A stretch of DNA of 64,000 nucleotides from Sphingobium fuliginis (GTDB lineage Bacteria; Pseudomonadota; Alphaproteobacteria; Sphingomonadales; Sphingomonadaceae): the NCBI RefSeq assembly GCF_004152845.1, contig NZ_SEON01000001.1, positions 682,001 to 746,000 on the forward strand, read 5' to 3'. Positions 17,481-25,249 of this stretch are shown here, in pieces. Both the position numbers and the translations under genes were made by a program. The stretch's first letter is position 1. Each line of letters begins with the position of its first letter. The notes under the pieces were generated by a model, which saw nothing but the letters and a program-made list of their open reading frames with translations, was not told the origin of the DNA and did no database searches.

Positions 17481-18590
17481 TCAGTCTCGGTGCTCGCGCA
17501 AACCGGCTAGAAGCATTGACAGCACACCCCAAGCAACGAGACCGAGTGCCAACGTGGAGAAGATGTTTCGCAGGCGCTTGGGCTCTACCGCCTCGTCGGG
17601 CACGTTGGGCTCAACGATCCGCTCGAGGTAGACCTGTTTGCGCCGAGCGTCGCTACGCGCGCTTTCCAGCGAGGTCATGGCGCTCGCTAGCTGCCTATCG
17701 GCAAATTTACTTTCGAGGATGAGGCGCTGATACTCGACGCTGGCGCTGGCTAGGGAGCCGCCACTGCCAGTAATCTTGGCGGTCTCACGTTCAATCTCTG
17801 TGATAAGCCCGTCGATGCGGGTCTTGAGCACCGGAATCTGCGGATTGTCGGGCGTATAGGCACGCAGCTGAAGCAACTGGGTCTTCGCCGAAATCAACTC
17901 GTCTTGCAGCTTCGAGATGAGTTGCAGTTGAATACCCGCTTGCTGTTCGGGATCGACAAGGCCGCTGCGATTTCGAAAGGCAGCCAAGGCCAGCGCGGTT
18001 CGTTCCGCTTCCTTGCGCGCATCGGCCACCTCTGCCTGGGAGAAACGGATAAGATCTTCACGGCTACGATTGTTGAGACGATTGACCAACGCCTCGCCCA
18101 AATCCAGCAAACGCTTGTTCATAGTAAACGCGTCCTTGGAATTGTAGGCGCGGACCTTCAGGATACCGATCGACGAGGCCGTCTCGTTCTTAACGTCTAC
18201 CCGGCGTCGAAAGAAGCGGTACTTGCCTTCGAAGGTATTCTGGCTTCCGAAGGAATAGAACCGCTCGAACCGATCCAACCCTGGTCCAGCGATCATGCGA
18301 TCCACGAAACCGTCGCGATTTAGCGCCTTGAGCGCATCACGCGATTCCACATACTCCTGTACGGCATAAATCTCATCGCCAGCAACAGAAACCCCTGGCG
18401 CCTTGAGCAGAGCTCCTAGAGCAGAGGAGGTCTGCTTATCGGGGCTGCGGATAACGAATCGGGATTCCGAAACATAGACCTCGGATGCGATAAGTCCAAA
18501 ATACAAAACCGCCACAATCGTCGGGATAGCAACCGTAATCAGGAAGATTGGGTCGATTTTCTTCAATCGAACAGCAGACAAATCGCGCAT
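17481..18590 (-). CDS. kpsE: Capsule polysaccharide export inner-membrane/periplasmic protein (KpsE-type, PCP family)
   Basis: About 369 residues. One transmembrane segment lies near the N-terminus (IFLITVAIPTIVAVLYFG) and another at the C-terminus (FSTLALGLVAWGVLSMLLA), with a long helical periplasmic part between. This is the polysaccharide co-polymerase layout. YVSESRFVIRSPD after the first membrane segment is characteristic of KpsE/BexC/CtrB proteins. The ATG at 18,590 is preferred over an in-frame ATG 24 bp upstream because GGAAGGA directly precedes it. It bridges KpsM to the outer-membrane KpsD and is first in the minus-strand capsule operon. Confidence 0.92.
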   Translation of the reverse strand: MRDLSAVRLKKIDPIFLITVAIPTIVAVLYFGLIASEVYVSESRFVIRSPDKQTSSALGALLKAPGVSVAGDEIYAVQEYVESRDALKALNRDGFVDRMIAGPGLDRFERFYSFGSQNTFEGKYRFFRRRVDVKNETASSIGILKVRAYNSKDAFTMNKRLLDLGEALVNRLNNRSREDLIRFSQAEVADARKEAERTALALAAFRNRSGLVDPEQQAGIQLQLISKLQDELISAKTQLLQLRAYTPDNPQIPVLKTRIDGLITEIERETAKITGSGGSLASASVEYQRLILESKFADRQLASAMTSLESARSDARRKQVYLERIVEPNVPDEAVEPKRLRNIFSTLALGLVAWGVLSMLLAGLREHRD

Positions 18591-19000
18591 TGTTCCTTCC
18601 GGGCAGGGCACCATTGGTGCGCTGCGCTATTATGTGACGGCTGAACAGCCTGACCGGGGTCGAGCCAAATTTGCCGATTGTTGCAAACTGCGGCGCTTTG
18701 CCCGACATTTCCGGTGTTTGCAACACCTGTCGTGGGTGCTTCAATTCTCCGAAAAAAGTTCTCCCGCAAATTCGGTGTGGACAGCATGAACGAATCATGA
18801 ATCTGGTGTGGACCTCCTTGCACCGACCACAGCGGCTGGATCAAACGAAAGAGGAAATGAGCGTTTTCCGGGGCTGTCCACACATGCAACATCGGACAGT
18901 CGAAGAAACCTCGCGATTGGCAGATGACTTTCGGTGTGCTCGGTTGTATCGCACCGAACCGCAGCGACCCTTGGTCCAAAAAAGGCAAGAAGGCTTTCAG
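18591..19000. promoter_or_regulatory. Divergent kpsE/kpsD control region with repeated TTCGGTGTG motifs
   Basis: A 410-bp interval between the divergent capsule export genes, presumably holding both promoters. TTCGGTGTG occurs at 18,771-18,779 and 18,930-18,938. GGTGTGGAC occurs twice as a direct repeat at 18,774-18,782 and 18,805-18,813, 31 bp apart (about three helical turns). TTCGGTG (18,930-18,936) and CACCGAA (18,952-18,958) form a perfect 7-bp inverted repeat with a 15-nt spacer, ending about 42 bp before the kpsD ATG. These are candidate regulator sites. No protein-coding content was supported, although an open frame crosses it in phase with kpsD. Confidence 0.45.
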
Positions 19001-20221
19001 ATGATCAGACCCGGCAGTTCTCCGCTGCTTTCCACAGTCAAAAATCTCCTCAGGCTTGGAATGCTGACCTCGGCTGCTCTAACATCCGGTTGTACCGCGA
19101 TAAGCGGCGCAGGTCCCTCCTCGAAGGCGATCACTCGTGCCGACGGCCAGCCTATCGACAGCGCTGGCATCAAGATCATGGATTTGACTGATGGGCTGAC
19201 CCGCCAGATAGCCGCCAATCAGCATACCGCGCTCTTCTCCGAGGTATTCGCTGAACCCTCCGACGGGGACATTCTGGTCGGTAAGGGCGACCAGATCGAG
19301 ATCACTATTTGGGAAGCCCCACCCGCGACCCTGTTCGGTGCTGGCAGTAGCGATATTACGACTGCAAGCAATGCACGAACGGTCGATCCCAGCCGCATCG
19401 CGCGCCAGACGGGTCTGCCGGGGCAGACCGTAGGCGCCGATGGTCAAATCAACGTGCCTTTCGTCGGTAGCGTTCAGGCAGCTGGGCGCAACACTCAGCA
19501 GATCGCCGCCGATATTGTAGCCCGACTTCGTGGCAAGGCGCATGAGCCGCAGGTCATGGTCAAGATCGCCGATAATGCAGCTACCAATGTTACTGTCGTA
19601 GGCGAGGTCGTGCACAACCTGCGCTTACCTCTTACTGCTAAGCGCGAACGGTTGCTCGACGCCATCGCGGCAGCTGGCGGCGCACGCCAGCCGGTAGGAA
19701 AGACGACGATCCAGGTCACCCGCGACAACATCGTAGAAACGCTACCGCTGGCAACCATCATTACTGATCCGCGCCAGAACATCATGCTTCGTTCCAATGA
19801 TGTCGTGACCGCATTATTTCAACCTTACAGCTTCACGGCACTTGGTGCGATCGGGCGCAACAGCGAAATCGACTTCGAAGGCACCGGTCTCACCTTGGCA
19901 CAAGCCCTCGGCCGGATCGGTGGGCTGGATGACACTCGGGCAAATGCACAAGGCGTCTTTATCTTCCGTTTAGAGGACAAGGCCGCACTCGGACTGGCTG
20001 ACGATCACAATGTACGCACGACGCCCGACGACAAGGTTCCCGTGATCTTCCGCGTCAAGCTGCGCGATCCCGAGGCGTTCTTTCTTGCCCAATCGTTTCT
20101 GATTAAAAACAAGGATGTGATCTACGTCTCCAATGCGCCGCTCGCCGACATCCAGAAGTTCGTGAATATAATTGGCTCGCTCGTCTATCCAGCCATCAGC
20201 GTACAGAACTCCACTCGGTAA
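19001..20221 (+). CDS. kpsD: Outer-membrane polysaccharide export lipoprotein (KpsD/Wza-type)
   Basis: Lipoprotein of 406 residues. A signal peptide ends in the lipobox LTSGC with Cys31. After it comes the polysaccharide-export domain (DGDILVGKGDQIEITIWEAP), a PFVGSVQAAGRN strand pair and repeated SLBB-like segments (NVTVVGEVVHNLRLPL; FTALGAIGRNSEIDFEG). The protein forms the outer-membrane exit of the capsule machinery. The ATG at 19,001 is chosen because it starts the signal peptide and an AGAAGG lies 8 nt upstream; the frame runs open further back but that part is cysteine-rich and not coding-like. Divergent from kpsE and 47 bp upstream of a GT4 gene. Confidence 0.92.
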   Translation: MIRPGSSPLLSTVKNLLRLGMLTSAALTSGCTAISGAGPSSKAITRADGQPIDSAGIKIMDLTDGLTRQIAANQHTALFSEVFAEPSDGDILVGKGDQIEITIWEAPPATLFGAGSSDITTASNARTVDPSRIARQTGLPGQTVGADGQINVPFVGSVQAAGRNTQQIAADIVARLRGKAHEPQVMVKIADNAATNVTVVGEVVHNLRLPLTAKRERLLDAIAAAGGARQPVGKTTIQVTRDNIVETLPLATIITDPRQNIMLRSNDVVTALFQPYSFTALGAIGRNSEIDFEGTGLTLAQALGRIGGLDDTRANAQGVFIFRLEDKAALGLADDHNVRTTPDDKVPVIFRVKLRDPEAFFLAQSFLIKNKDVIYVSNAPLADIQKFVNIIGSLVYPAISVQNSTR

Positions 20222-20268
20222 TGACTGGGCGGACATATCTTCCGACACGACAGATTGGTAAGTGAGTT

Positions 20269-21369
20269 ATGCGCATTGCTCTGGGTGCGGAGGCCCTTTC
20301 TCCCCAACTTACCGGTATAGGTCGCTATACTTGGGAGTTGGCATCTCGACTGCCGCAAATTGCGGAGGTGGAAAACGTAAAACTCTTTCGCGATAACGCT
20401 TGGCACGATAACGCTGAGCAATTCGTACGGCCGAAGAGTCGCCCTACCCCTCGCCGGATATTGCCGCGCAAGCTACATGCCTGGTTTCACAAACGCGAAT
20501 TTTCGCAGCGCCTGTACCATGGCCCAAATTTTTTCTTTCCTATCCAAGCAGAGAACGCCGTTGTGACGGTTCATGATCTATCTGTCTTCCGGTTTCCCGA
20601 AACTCATCCTGCGGAACGGATCAGGCAATTCGAAAAGGAGTTCTCCCGTTCGATCGACCATGCGCGACACATCATCACCGACACCCTATTCATCAAGGAT
20701 GAACTAATTGAGATGTTTGGAGTGTCCCCGCAGCGGGTTACGGCCATTCCTCTAGGCGTCTCCGAAGAATTCTTTAACCTCAGCGATGAACACAGCGACC
20801 GCGCGCTCATCGCCGAATATGGTTTGTCTAACACACGATATTGCCTGTGCGTCGCTACGATCGAACCGCGTAAGGGGTTGGACCATGCGGTTAGGGCGTT
20901 TCTGAAATATCGCTCCAGCACCAAGTCCGACGCCATCTTGGTGATTGTTGGTGCTACGGGATGGAAAAATTCCGACCTGCACAAACTATTTGATGATGCG
21001 GCGGCAACCGGTGCGGTGAAATTCCTCGGCTTCGTATCGGATCCGGCCCTGCGAGCGATCTACAGGTGCTGCTCACTGTTCCTATATCCTTCTCTGTACG
21101 AAGGGTTCGGCCTTCCTGTCCTAGAGGCAATGGCAAGCAGAGTCCCTGTTCTCGTTTCCAACCGTTCGTGCCTGCCCGAAGTATCCGGCGGAGTCGCGAT
21201 GAGCGTTAATGTAGAAGACTACGACACCTTCCAAGACGCGATATCCGAGGGAATGGAGGATGAGGCATGGCGTAGACAAGTGATTGTCTCAGGCCTTACG
21301 CTAGCGAAGCGACTTAATTGGCAGGAATGCGTTAAAAAAACAGCTGCTTTATACCGTGAAATCAACTGA
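20269..21369 (+). CDS. GT4-family glycosyltransferase
   Basis: Protein of 366 residues beginning MRIALGAEALSPQLTGIGRY, the GIGRY being a common acceptor-domain element of GT4 mannosyl/rhamnosyltransferases. The donor half shows CVATIEPRKGLDHAVRAF, ILVIVGATGW and the catalytic YEGFGLPVLEAMASRVPV motif with Glu pairs. It follows kpsD by 47 bp on the same strand and is probably co-transcribed. Base composition is visibly lower in GC than in the core genes, as in the rest of the island's right part, and AT-rich DNA follows immediately. Confidence 0.88.
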   Translation: MRIALGAEALSPQLTGIGRYTWELASRLPQIAEVENVKLFRDNAWHDNAEQFVRPKSRPTPRRILPRKLHAWFHKREFSQRLYHGPNFFFPIQAENAVVTVHDLSVFRFPETHPAERIRQFEKEFSRSIDHARHIITDTLFIKDELIEMFGVSPQRVTAIPLGVSEEFFNLSDEHSDRALIAEYGLSNTRYCLCVATIEPRKGLDHAVRAFLKYRSSTKSDAILVIVGATGWKNSDLHKLFDDAAATGAVKFLGFVSDPALRAIYRCCSLFLYPSLYEGFGLPVLEAMASRVPVLVSNRSCLPEVSGGVAMSVNVEDYDTFQDAISEGMEDEAWRRQVIVSGLTLAKRLNWQECVKKTAALYREIN

Positions 21370-21576
21370 TCATTTAAAATAAATTTATTATGATATTTTA
21401 TAATATACTATAATTGAGTAATCCATTGGAGTGCAGATAGGATCAATGATTTGTATTTTTCATTGAAATACAGAAAAGAGGGATGAGACGTTCGATTTCA
21501 GCTGATGCGGTGGGGCCGCCAGCATGGTAACTCGCATGGCGTAGAGGCCTTCGCGCTGGGCTAGAGCAGAATCCGA
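21370..21576. other. AT-rich intergenic segment
   Basis: The first ~60 bases after the glycosyltransferase gene are almost entirely A and T, unlike the surrounding DNA. The rest, up to the IS630 remnant, contains no supported gene. The 3' edge (21,562-21,579, TAGAGCAGAATCCGATCA) resembles the terminal inverted repeat of an IS630-type element just beyond its transposase stop codon. Confidence 0.5.
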
Positions 21577-21701
21577 TCACTCTGGCTTATATCCTGTGTC
21601 GGTAAAATAATTGGCGCATTCTTCTGAAGTGAAGCGGGGCAATGCGTCGCGGATATCCGCTGGCAAACCGCTCAAGTCGAAGCCGATCAAGAATGCCAGA
21701 T
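21577..21701 (-). pseudogene. IS630-family transposase C-terminal remnant
   Basis: Reading the minus strand, the sequence encodes LPADIRDALPRFTSEECANY followed by FTDTGYKPE and a TGA at 21,577-21,579. The F-x-S-x-E-C-A-N-Y-F-x-x-x-G-Y ending is the typical C-terminus of many proteobacterial IS630 transposases. Only about 40 residues remain; the upstream catalytic DDE part is missing and no open frame continues past 21,701. The transposon end appears to lie at its downstream side. It marks one of several old insertions around the capsule genes. Confidence 0.65.
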
Positions 21702-21721
21702 TTCTTCAATGATGAAGTCTA

Positions 21722-22900
21722 CTAAAGGAAAAACCGTTCTAGCTTGCTAACATCAGAGCCAGTATGATCAAACAGGTATGTAGGGCTGTGGTGAAGCCTC
21801 AAAATATGATCCGCAAAATGTCCCTCAATATTAAGCACATCATCAAGCCTGAGGCAGTATCGGCTAGACAGAAAAGCAAGGATGTCTGGCCTTGGCTCGT
21901 TGGGCGCCGCCCGCAGTGCGATCTGATGGAATTTCGATTTACCTAGCGAAAGGAGTTCCTTGCCCATGATAGCGCCCAGCGCGGCAACATTTGATGATAT
22001 AGTAGCAACGCCTCTGACCAAGGGCAAAAACATCTCGGATTGCGCGACCCGGAGGTGTTCCGGCGGCATGGCAATGTTAGACTGATCTGCTTCCAACTCG
22101 GCAACCAGGGATTCCGAGGGAGGTGAGTCAGATCCGTGCCATTGGGGTAGAATTGTCCATCCATTGCCAACATCGCATGCTAGCGACCGCAACAGCGAGA
22201 TCGGGTCGACCAAGGGACCAATGCCCTCGTATGTTATCCAGTCTCTCGGTTGAAGCGCGACAAGCAGCGACGCCGGGCCACGCCTTGCGCTCATGTCATC
22301 GAACCATGACGTAATGCCCTTAGCCTGAGCGGCTTCGTAAATCGGATCGACCCATTTGCGATGCCAAATGTGGGTGAAATCATCGAGCTGGGGATATGCC
22401 CAACGGTTCCGCGCAAACCAATCAAGCGCGCTGCCAATCTGGTGCCCATATGGATCAAAGTAAATTGCCGTATGCAACCCAGTCCTAGGAAGCGGACCAA
22501 GTTCCATGAAGAAGACATTCCCGGTTCCGAAGACCTTCTTCAGATATCGGTTGTCGGTCACCGCTATAACGATATCGGGACAGAAGGCTGCTTTGATTCT
22601 ATTTAGCTCATCTAACAGCGCTGTATTTCGATAATCTGTTCCGAAGCACAGATCGCGGCTGTATGCGGCTCGGTCAAATGAGCAGCCTTGTAGCAGTCCT
22701 ACTTGTACAATCGAATATATTTCCGCGAAATATGACGATCCTAGCGCGCAAATAAAAGGCGAAGCAGCGACAGCACTCTCCATAGCGGCGCCGGAGTGCG
22801 CAGCGAAGGTGGAACAAAAGCTCCACCAACCGCCAAGGCGAAGGGGACTATCAACGTATGTGACGGGTTCTAGATAGAATAAAATCCGCTTCCGCGTCAC
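21722..22900 (-). CDS. Uncharacterised protein, possibly capsule-synthesis glycosyltransferase-like (KpsC/KpsS-type)
   Basis: Protein of 392 residues, soluble, with no signal peptide. It begins RKRILFYLEPVTYVDSPLRL, a Rossmann-like first strand. Later features are PDIVIAVTDNRYLKKVFG, LVALQPRDW and a late segment around GVATISSNVAALGAIMGKEL. The pattern of a late G-V-A-T-I-S-S-N-V-A resembles the region of capsule polysaccharide synthesis proteins (KpsC/KpsS, GT99-like folds) where S-S-x-x-x-x-x-A-L is conserved, but the similarity is weak by eye. It is convergent with the glycosyltransferase at 20,269 and boxed between an IS630 and an IS1380 remnant. Lower GC than the core. I cannot name its function with confidence. 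Confidence 0.55.
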   Translation of the reverse strand: MTRKRILFYLEPVTYVDSPLRLGGWWSFCSTFAAHSGAAMESAVAASPFICALGSSYFAEIYSIVQVGLLQGCSFDRAAYSRDLCFGTDYRNTALLDELNRIKAAFCPDIVIAVTDNRYLKKVFGTGNVFFMELGPLPRTGLHTAIYFDPYGHQIGSALDWFARNRWAYPQLDDFTHIWHRKWVDPIYEAAQAKGITSWFDDMSARRGPASLLVALQPRDWITYEGIGPLVDPISLLRSLACDVGNGWTILPQWHGSDSPPSESLVAELEADQSNIAMPPEHLRVAQSEMFLPLVRGVATISSNVAALGAIMGKELLSLGKSKFHQIALRAAPNEPRPDILAFLSSRYCLRLDDVLNIEGHFADHILRLHHSPTYLFDHTGSDVSKLERFFL

Positions 22901-23040
22901 TTTCCGTCCTTTTTAAGCATCGTTGCCTCTAACCTCTGTTATTCACCAGAATAAGGCTGAAGGGTTGGCGGGAGTAGCGCAAGGCTCTGTTGTGGAATAG
23001 GAAATTGGGTGTCGAAGCCATTGCCTGCACAGGACAGAAA

Positions 23041-24405
23041 ATGCCACCGGCCACCCCCACCGAGAACATCGATAGCGCGCCTCTGATCTCGTTTCCAGCG
23101 ATCCATCGCAAGAAGGTCACGCTGCCTTCGACGGCGGGCAGTTGACCTCGGACGGCGGGGTTTTGCTGTTGGCTCAAGCCGAGCGCACGATGGGGATTTG
23201 CCGAGAGCTTGCCGCCTGCATTGCCGATCCGCGCGATCCTTCCCATGTGATCCACAGGGTCGATGAAATCCTGCGGGCGCGGGTCCTGGCAATTGCCTGC
23301 GGCTACGAGGGTGCCGATGATCTCGACGCCTTGCGCGACGATCCAGACTTTCGTCTGGCGCTGGGCAAGCTGCCCGGTTCGGGCGCGGGCCTGGCAAGCC
23401 AACCAACGATGAACCGGTGGGAGAATGCGCCGACCACGCGGAAACTGGCGCGGATGATGGCCGCGATGATCGGGATTTATTGTGCCAGCTACCCGGAGGT
23501 GCCCACGGCGGTGACACTGGATATCGATGATACCTGCGACGTGGTGCACGGCTATCAGCAGCTGTCGTTCTGGAATAGCCACCACGGCGAGCGCTGTTTC
23601 ATGCCGACCCACGTCTACGACATCGCCACGGGGCGACTCGTTGCCATGTTGCGCACCGGCGAGACGCCCTCATACGCGGAGGCTGCGGGACACATCCGCC
23701 GCCTTGTCCGGCATATCCATAGGCACTGGGCCAAAACGCACATCACCATCCGCGGTGACGGGCATTATGGGCGGCCAGAGGTCATGGCCCTCTGCGATGC
23801 GCATGGCATCGACTATGTCTTCGGCCTTCCCACCAACGCTGCCCTGCACACCAATCCCGACATCGTCGCTGCCGCCGATGCCTGCGCGTCAAGCGTGCCG
23901 AACAGGACCGGGTGGTCCTGCGTTGCTATGCCGAAATCCGCTATGGGGCGAAAAGCTGGAAAAGTCAGCGCCGCCTCGTCGCCCGGATCGAAGCCACCAC
24001 GCTCGGCATGGACATCCGCTATGTCGTCACTTCCCTGACAGAAAGCTCAGCAAAGCACATCTACGACAGCCTTTATTGCGCCCGTGGCCAGGCCGAGAAC
24101 CTGATCAAACAGCATAAAACTCAGCTCAGCAGCGACCGCACCTCGTGCCGGTCGGCCAATGCAACCAGATGCGGTTGATCCTCCACACCGCAGCATACTG
24201 GCTCATGTGGCGCATCCAGCAGGCCATCCCCAAGTCGGCAGCGCTCGCCAAGGCAGAGTTCGCCACCCTGCGCCTGCGCCTGCTCCAGGTCGCTACCCGT
24301 GTCATTGAAAGCGCCAGCCGCATCCGCGTCGCCTTCGCTTCCGCCTGTCCCGATGCCGCCTTGTTCCGGACCATCGCCACCAGACTCAAGGCCGCCACGA
24401 CATAG
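23041..24405 (+). pseudogene. IS1380-family transposase, inactivated by three frameshifts
   Basis: Near-full-length transposase in pieces. The start reads MPPATPTENI. A missing base near 23,120 throws the frame; restoring it gives the family motif AAFDGGQLTSDGGVLLLAQA. The main block contains ASQPTMNRWEN, TLDIDDTCD and HHGERCFMPTHVYD, with catalytic acidic residues of the IS4/IS1380 DDE group. A second shift lies near 23,890-23,910, after which VLRCYAEIRYGAKSWKSQRR and the YCARGQAENLIK segment follow. A third shift near 24,160 is needed to read NQMRLILHTAAYWLMW to the stop. Imperfect end repeats may lie at 22,954-22,970 and 24,442-24,458 (12 of 17 matching). The element can no longer make active enzyme. 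Confidence 0.85.
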
Positions 24406-25199
24406 CCCGCGCAGCCGTGCCGCTGAACCACAAAGCCCCGTCCTTCAACCCGAAAGCCTATCAAACAATCGCGGTGAAATAGACGCCGCAGGATCGCTCG
24501 TCTTGATCGGCAAGCCGCTGACACAAAAGACCCAAGATCGCTGAAAACACCAGCACCATGAAAGTGCGGGCTAATCGGTTGTTCAGTCTGGGGACTTCCT
24601 GCTCAATCTGCAACCGGTCAGCATAGCGCAGAACCGTCAGCAGGTCTGACAAGGGCATGTGCAAGGTCGTGTCATTACTCGATCGTATCGCCATCGATCT
24701 TGCCATCCCTGCACTCGCGCGGGAACTCTTCGCGTCCCATGTCATGGAATATCGGCACTTGGATGAACAGCTCGACGAAATCGATGGGAAGCTGATGAAG
24801 TGGCACCGGGCCAATGAGTGCAGTTGTATTATCGATGCGGTTTGGGAACTGGCAAGCCCGTCATGCGCGCGGATCGTTGCAAAAACCGGGGATAAAGGAT
24901 GCGGCCCGAGCGATCGTACCCCTCGCCGCTAATGATGCGGTCAAGATGACTGCCCGCACCGCAGCATCCTGGGATGACATGAGAAAGAAAATGGCTTAAA
25001 CCGTGCAAGCATTTTCCAGCTATCGGCCAGGGTAGCAACCGATGCAAACATCAACTATCTGAGAGATCAAGGCAGTCATCCAATATATTTTGAGACCTGA
25101 AGGGAATTCAACTGTGGGTGAGTTAGGCAAATACTGGGCAGGCGCGCCGAGAATTTTCTCTATAAGCCTGATTTCAAACGATAAAAGTACCACCTACCG
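24406..25199. other. Degenerate mobile-element debris up to the tRNA fragment
   Basis: About 800 bases with no intact gene. The first ~80 bases are probably the right end of the IS1380 element. Part of the middle (24,657-24,830) reads like IS110-family transposase. A short frame near 24,814-24,999 contains NWQARHARGSLQKPG but no known motif. The interval ends in an AT-richer stretch with no features before the tRNA-Val fragment. Confidence 0.45.
24657..24830 (+). pseudogene. Probable IS110-family transposase fragment
   Basis: Encodes VMEYRHLDEQLDEIDGKLMK followed by WHRANECS. This resembles the helical linker just before the C-terminal Transposase_20 domain of IS110 enzymes, where a pattern like L-x-x-x-L-x-x-I-x-x-x-L-x-x-W-H-R-x-N-x-x-S is common. 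The expected G-I-G-P motif does not follow, and neither end of a transposase is present. It could be the other half of the element whose N-terminus is at 7,622, but that cannot be decided from the sequence. Tentative. Confidence 0.35.
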
Positions 25200-25249
25200 C
25201 TGCCTTGACATCGCAGGCATCACAAGTTCAATCCTTGCCACGCCCATCA
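25200..25249 (+). other. 3' fragment of tRNA-Val(GAC), likely attachment-site scar
   Basis: The sequence folds as the 3' half of a tRNA. The anticodon stem CTGCC/CGCAG (four of five pairs) surrounds the loop TTGACAT with anticodon GAC (25,207-25,209). A 5-nt variable loop follows, then the T arm ACAAG-TTCAATC-CTTGC (four of five pairs, loop matching TTCRANY), an acceptor strand CACGCCC, discriminator A and TCA instead of CCA. No D arm or 5' acceptor strand exists upstream, so it is not a working tRNA. Integrases commonly leave such a 3' duplicate at the far end of an island. Its last three bases coincide with the stop codon of the GH92 gene. Confidence 0.6.

Noticed and set aside
18671..19000. 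N-terminal extension of kpsD by 110 codons
   Set aside because: Cysteine- and Arg-rich, not coding-like, and would bury the lipoprotein signal peptide that starts at 19,001.
24461..24814. Minus-strand open frame of 117 codons with a hydrophobic stretch
   Set aside because: Crosses the IS1380 end and IS110-like debris; the hydrophobic segment is short and no family is recognised.
25150..25249. Complete tRNA-Val gene
   Set aside because: No D arm or 5' acceptor strand upstream; mismatches in both remaining stems; 3' end TCA.
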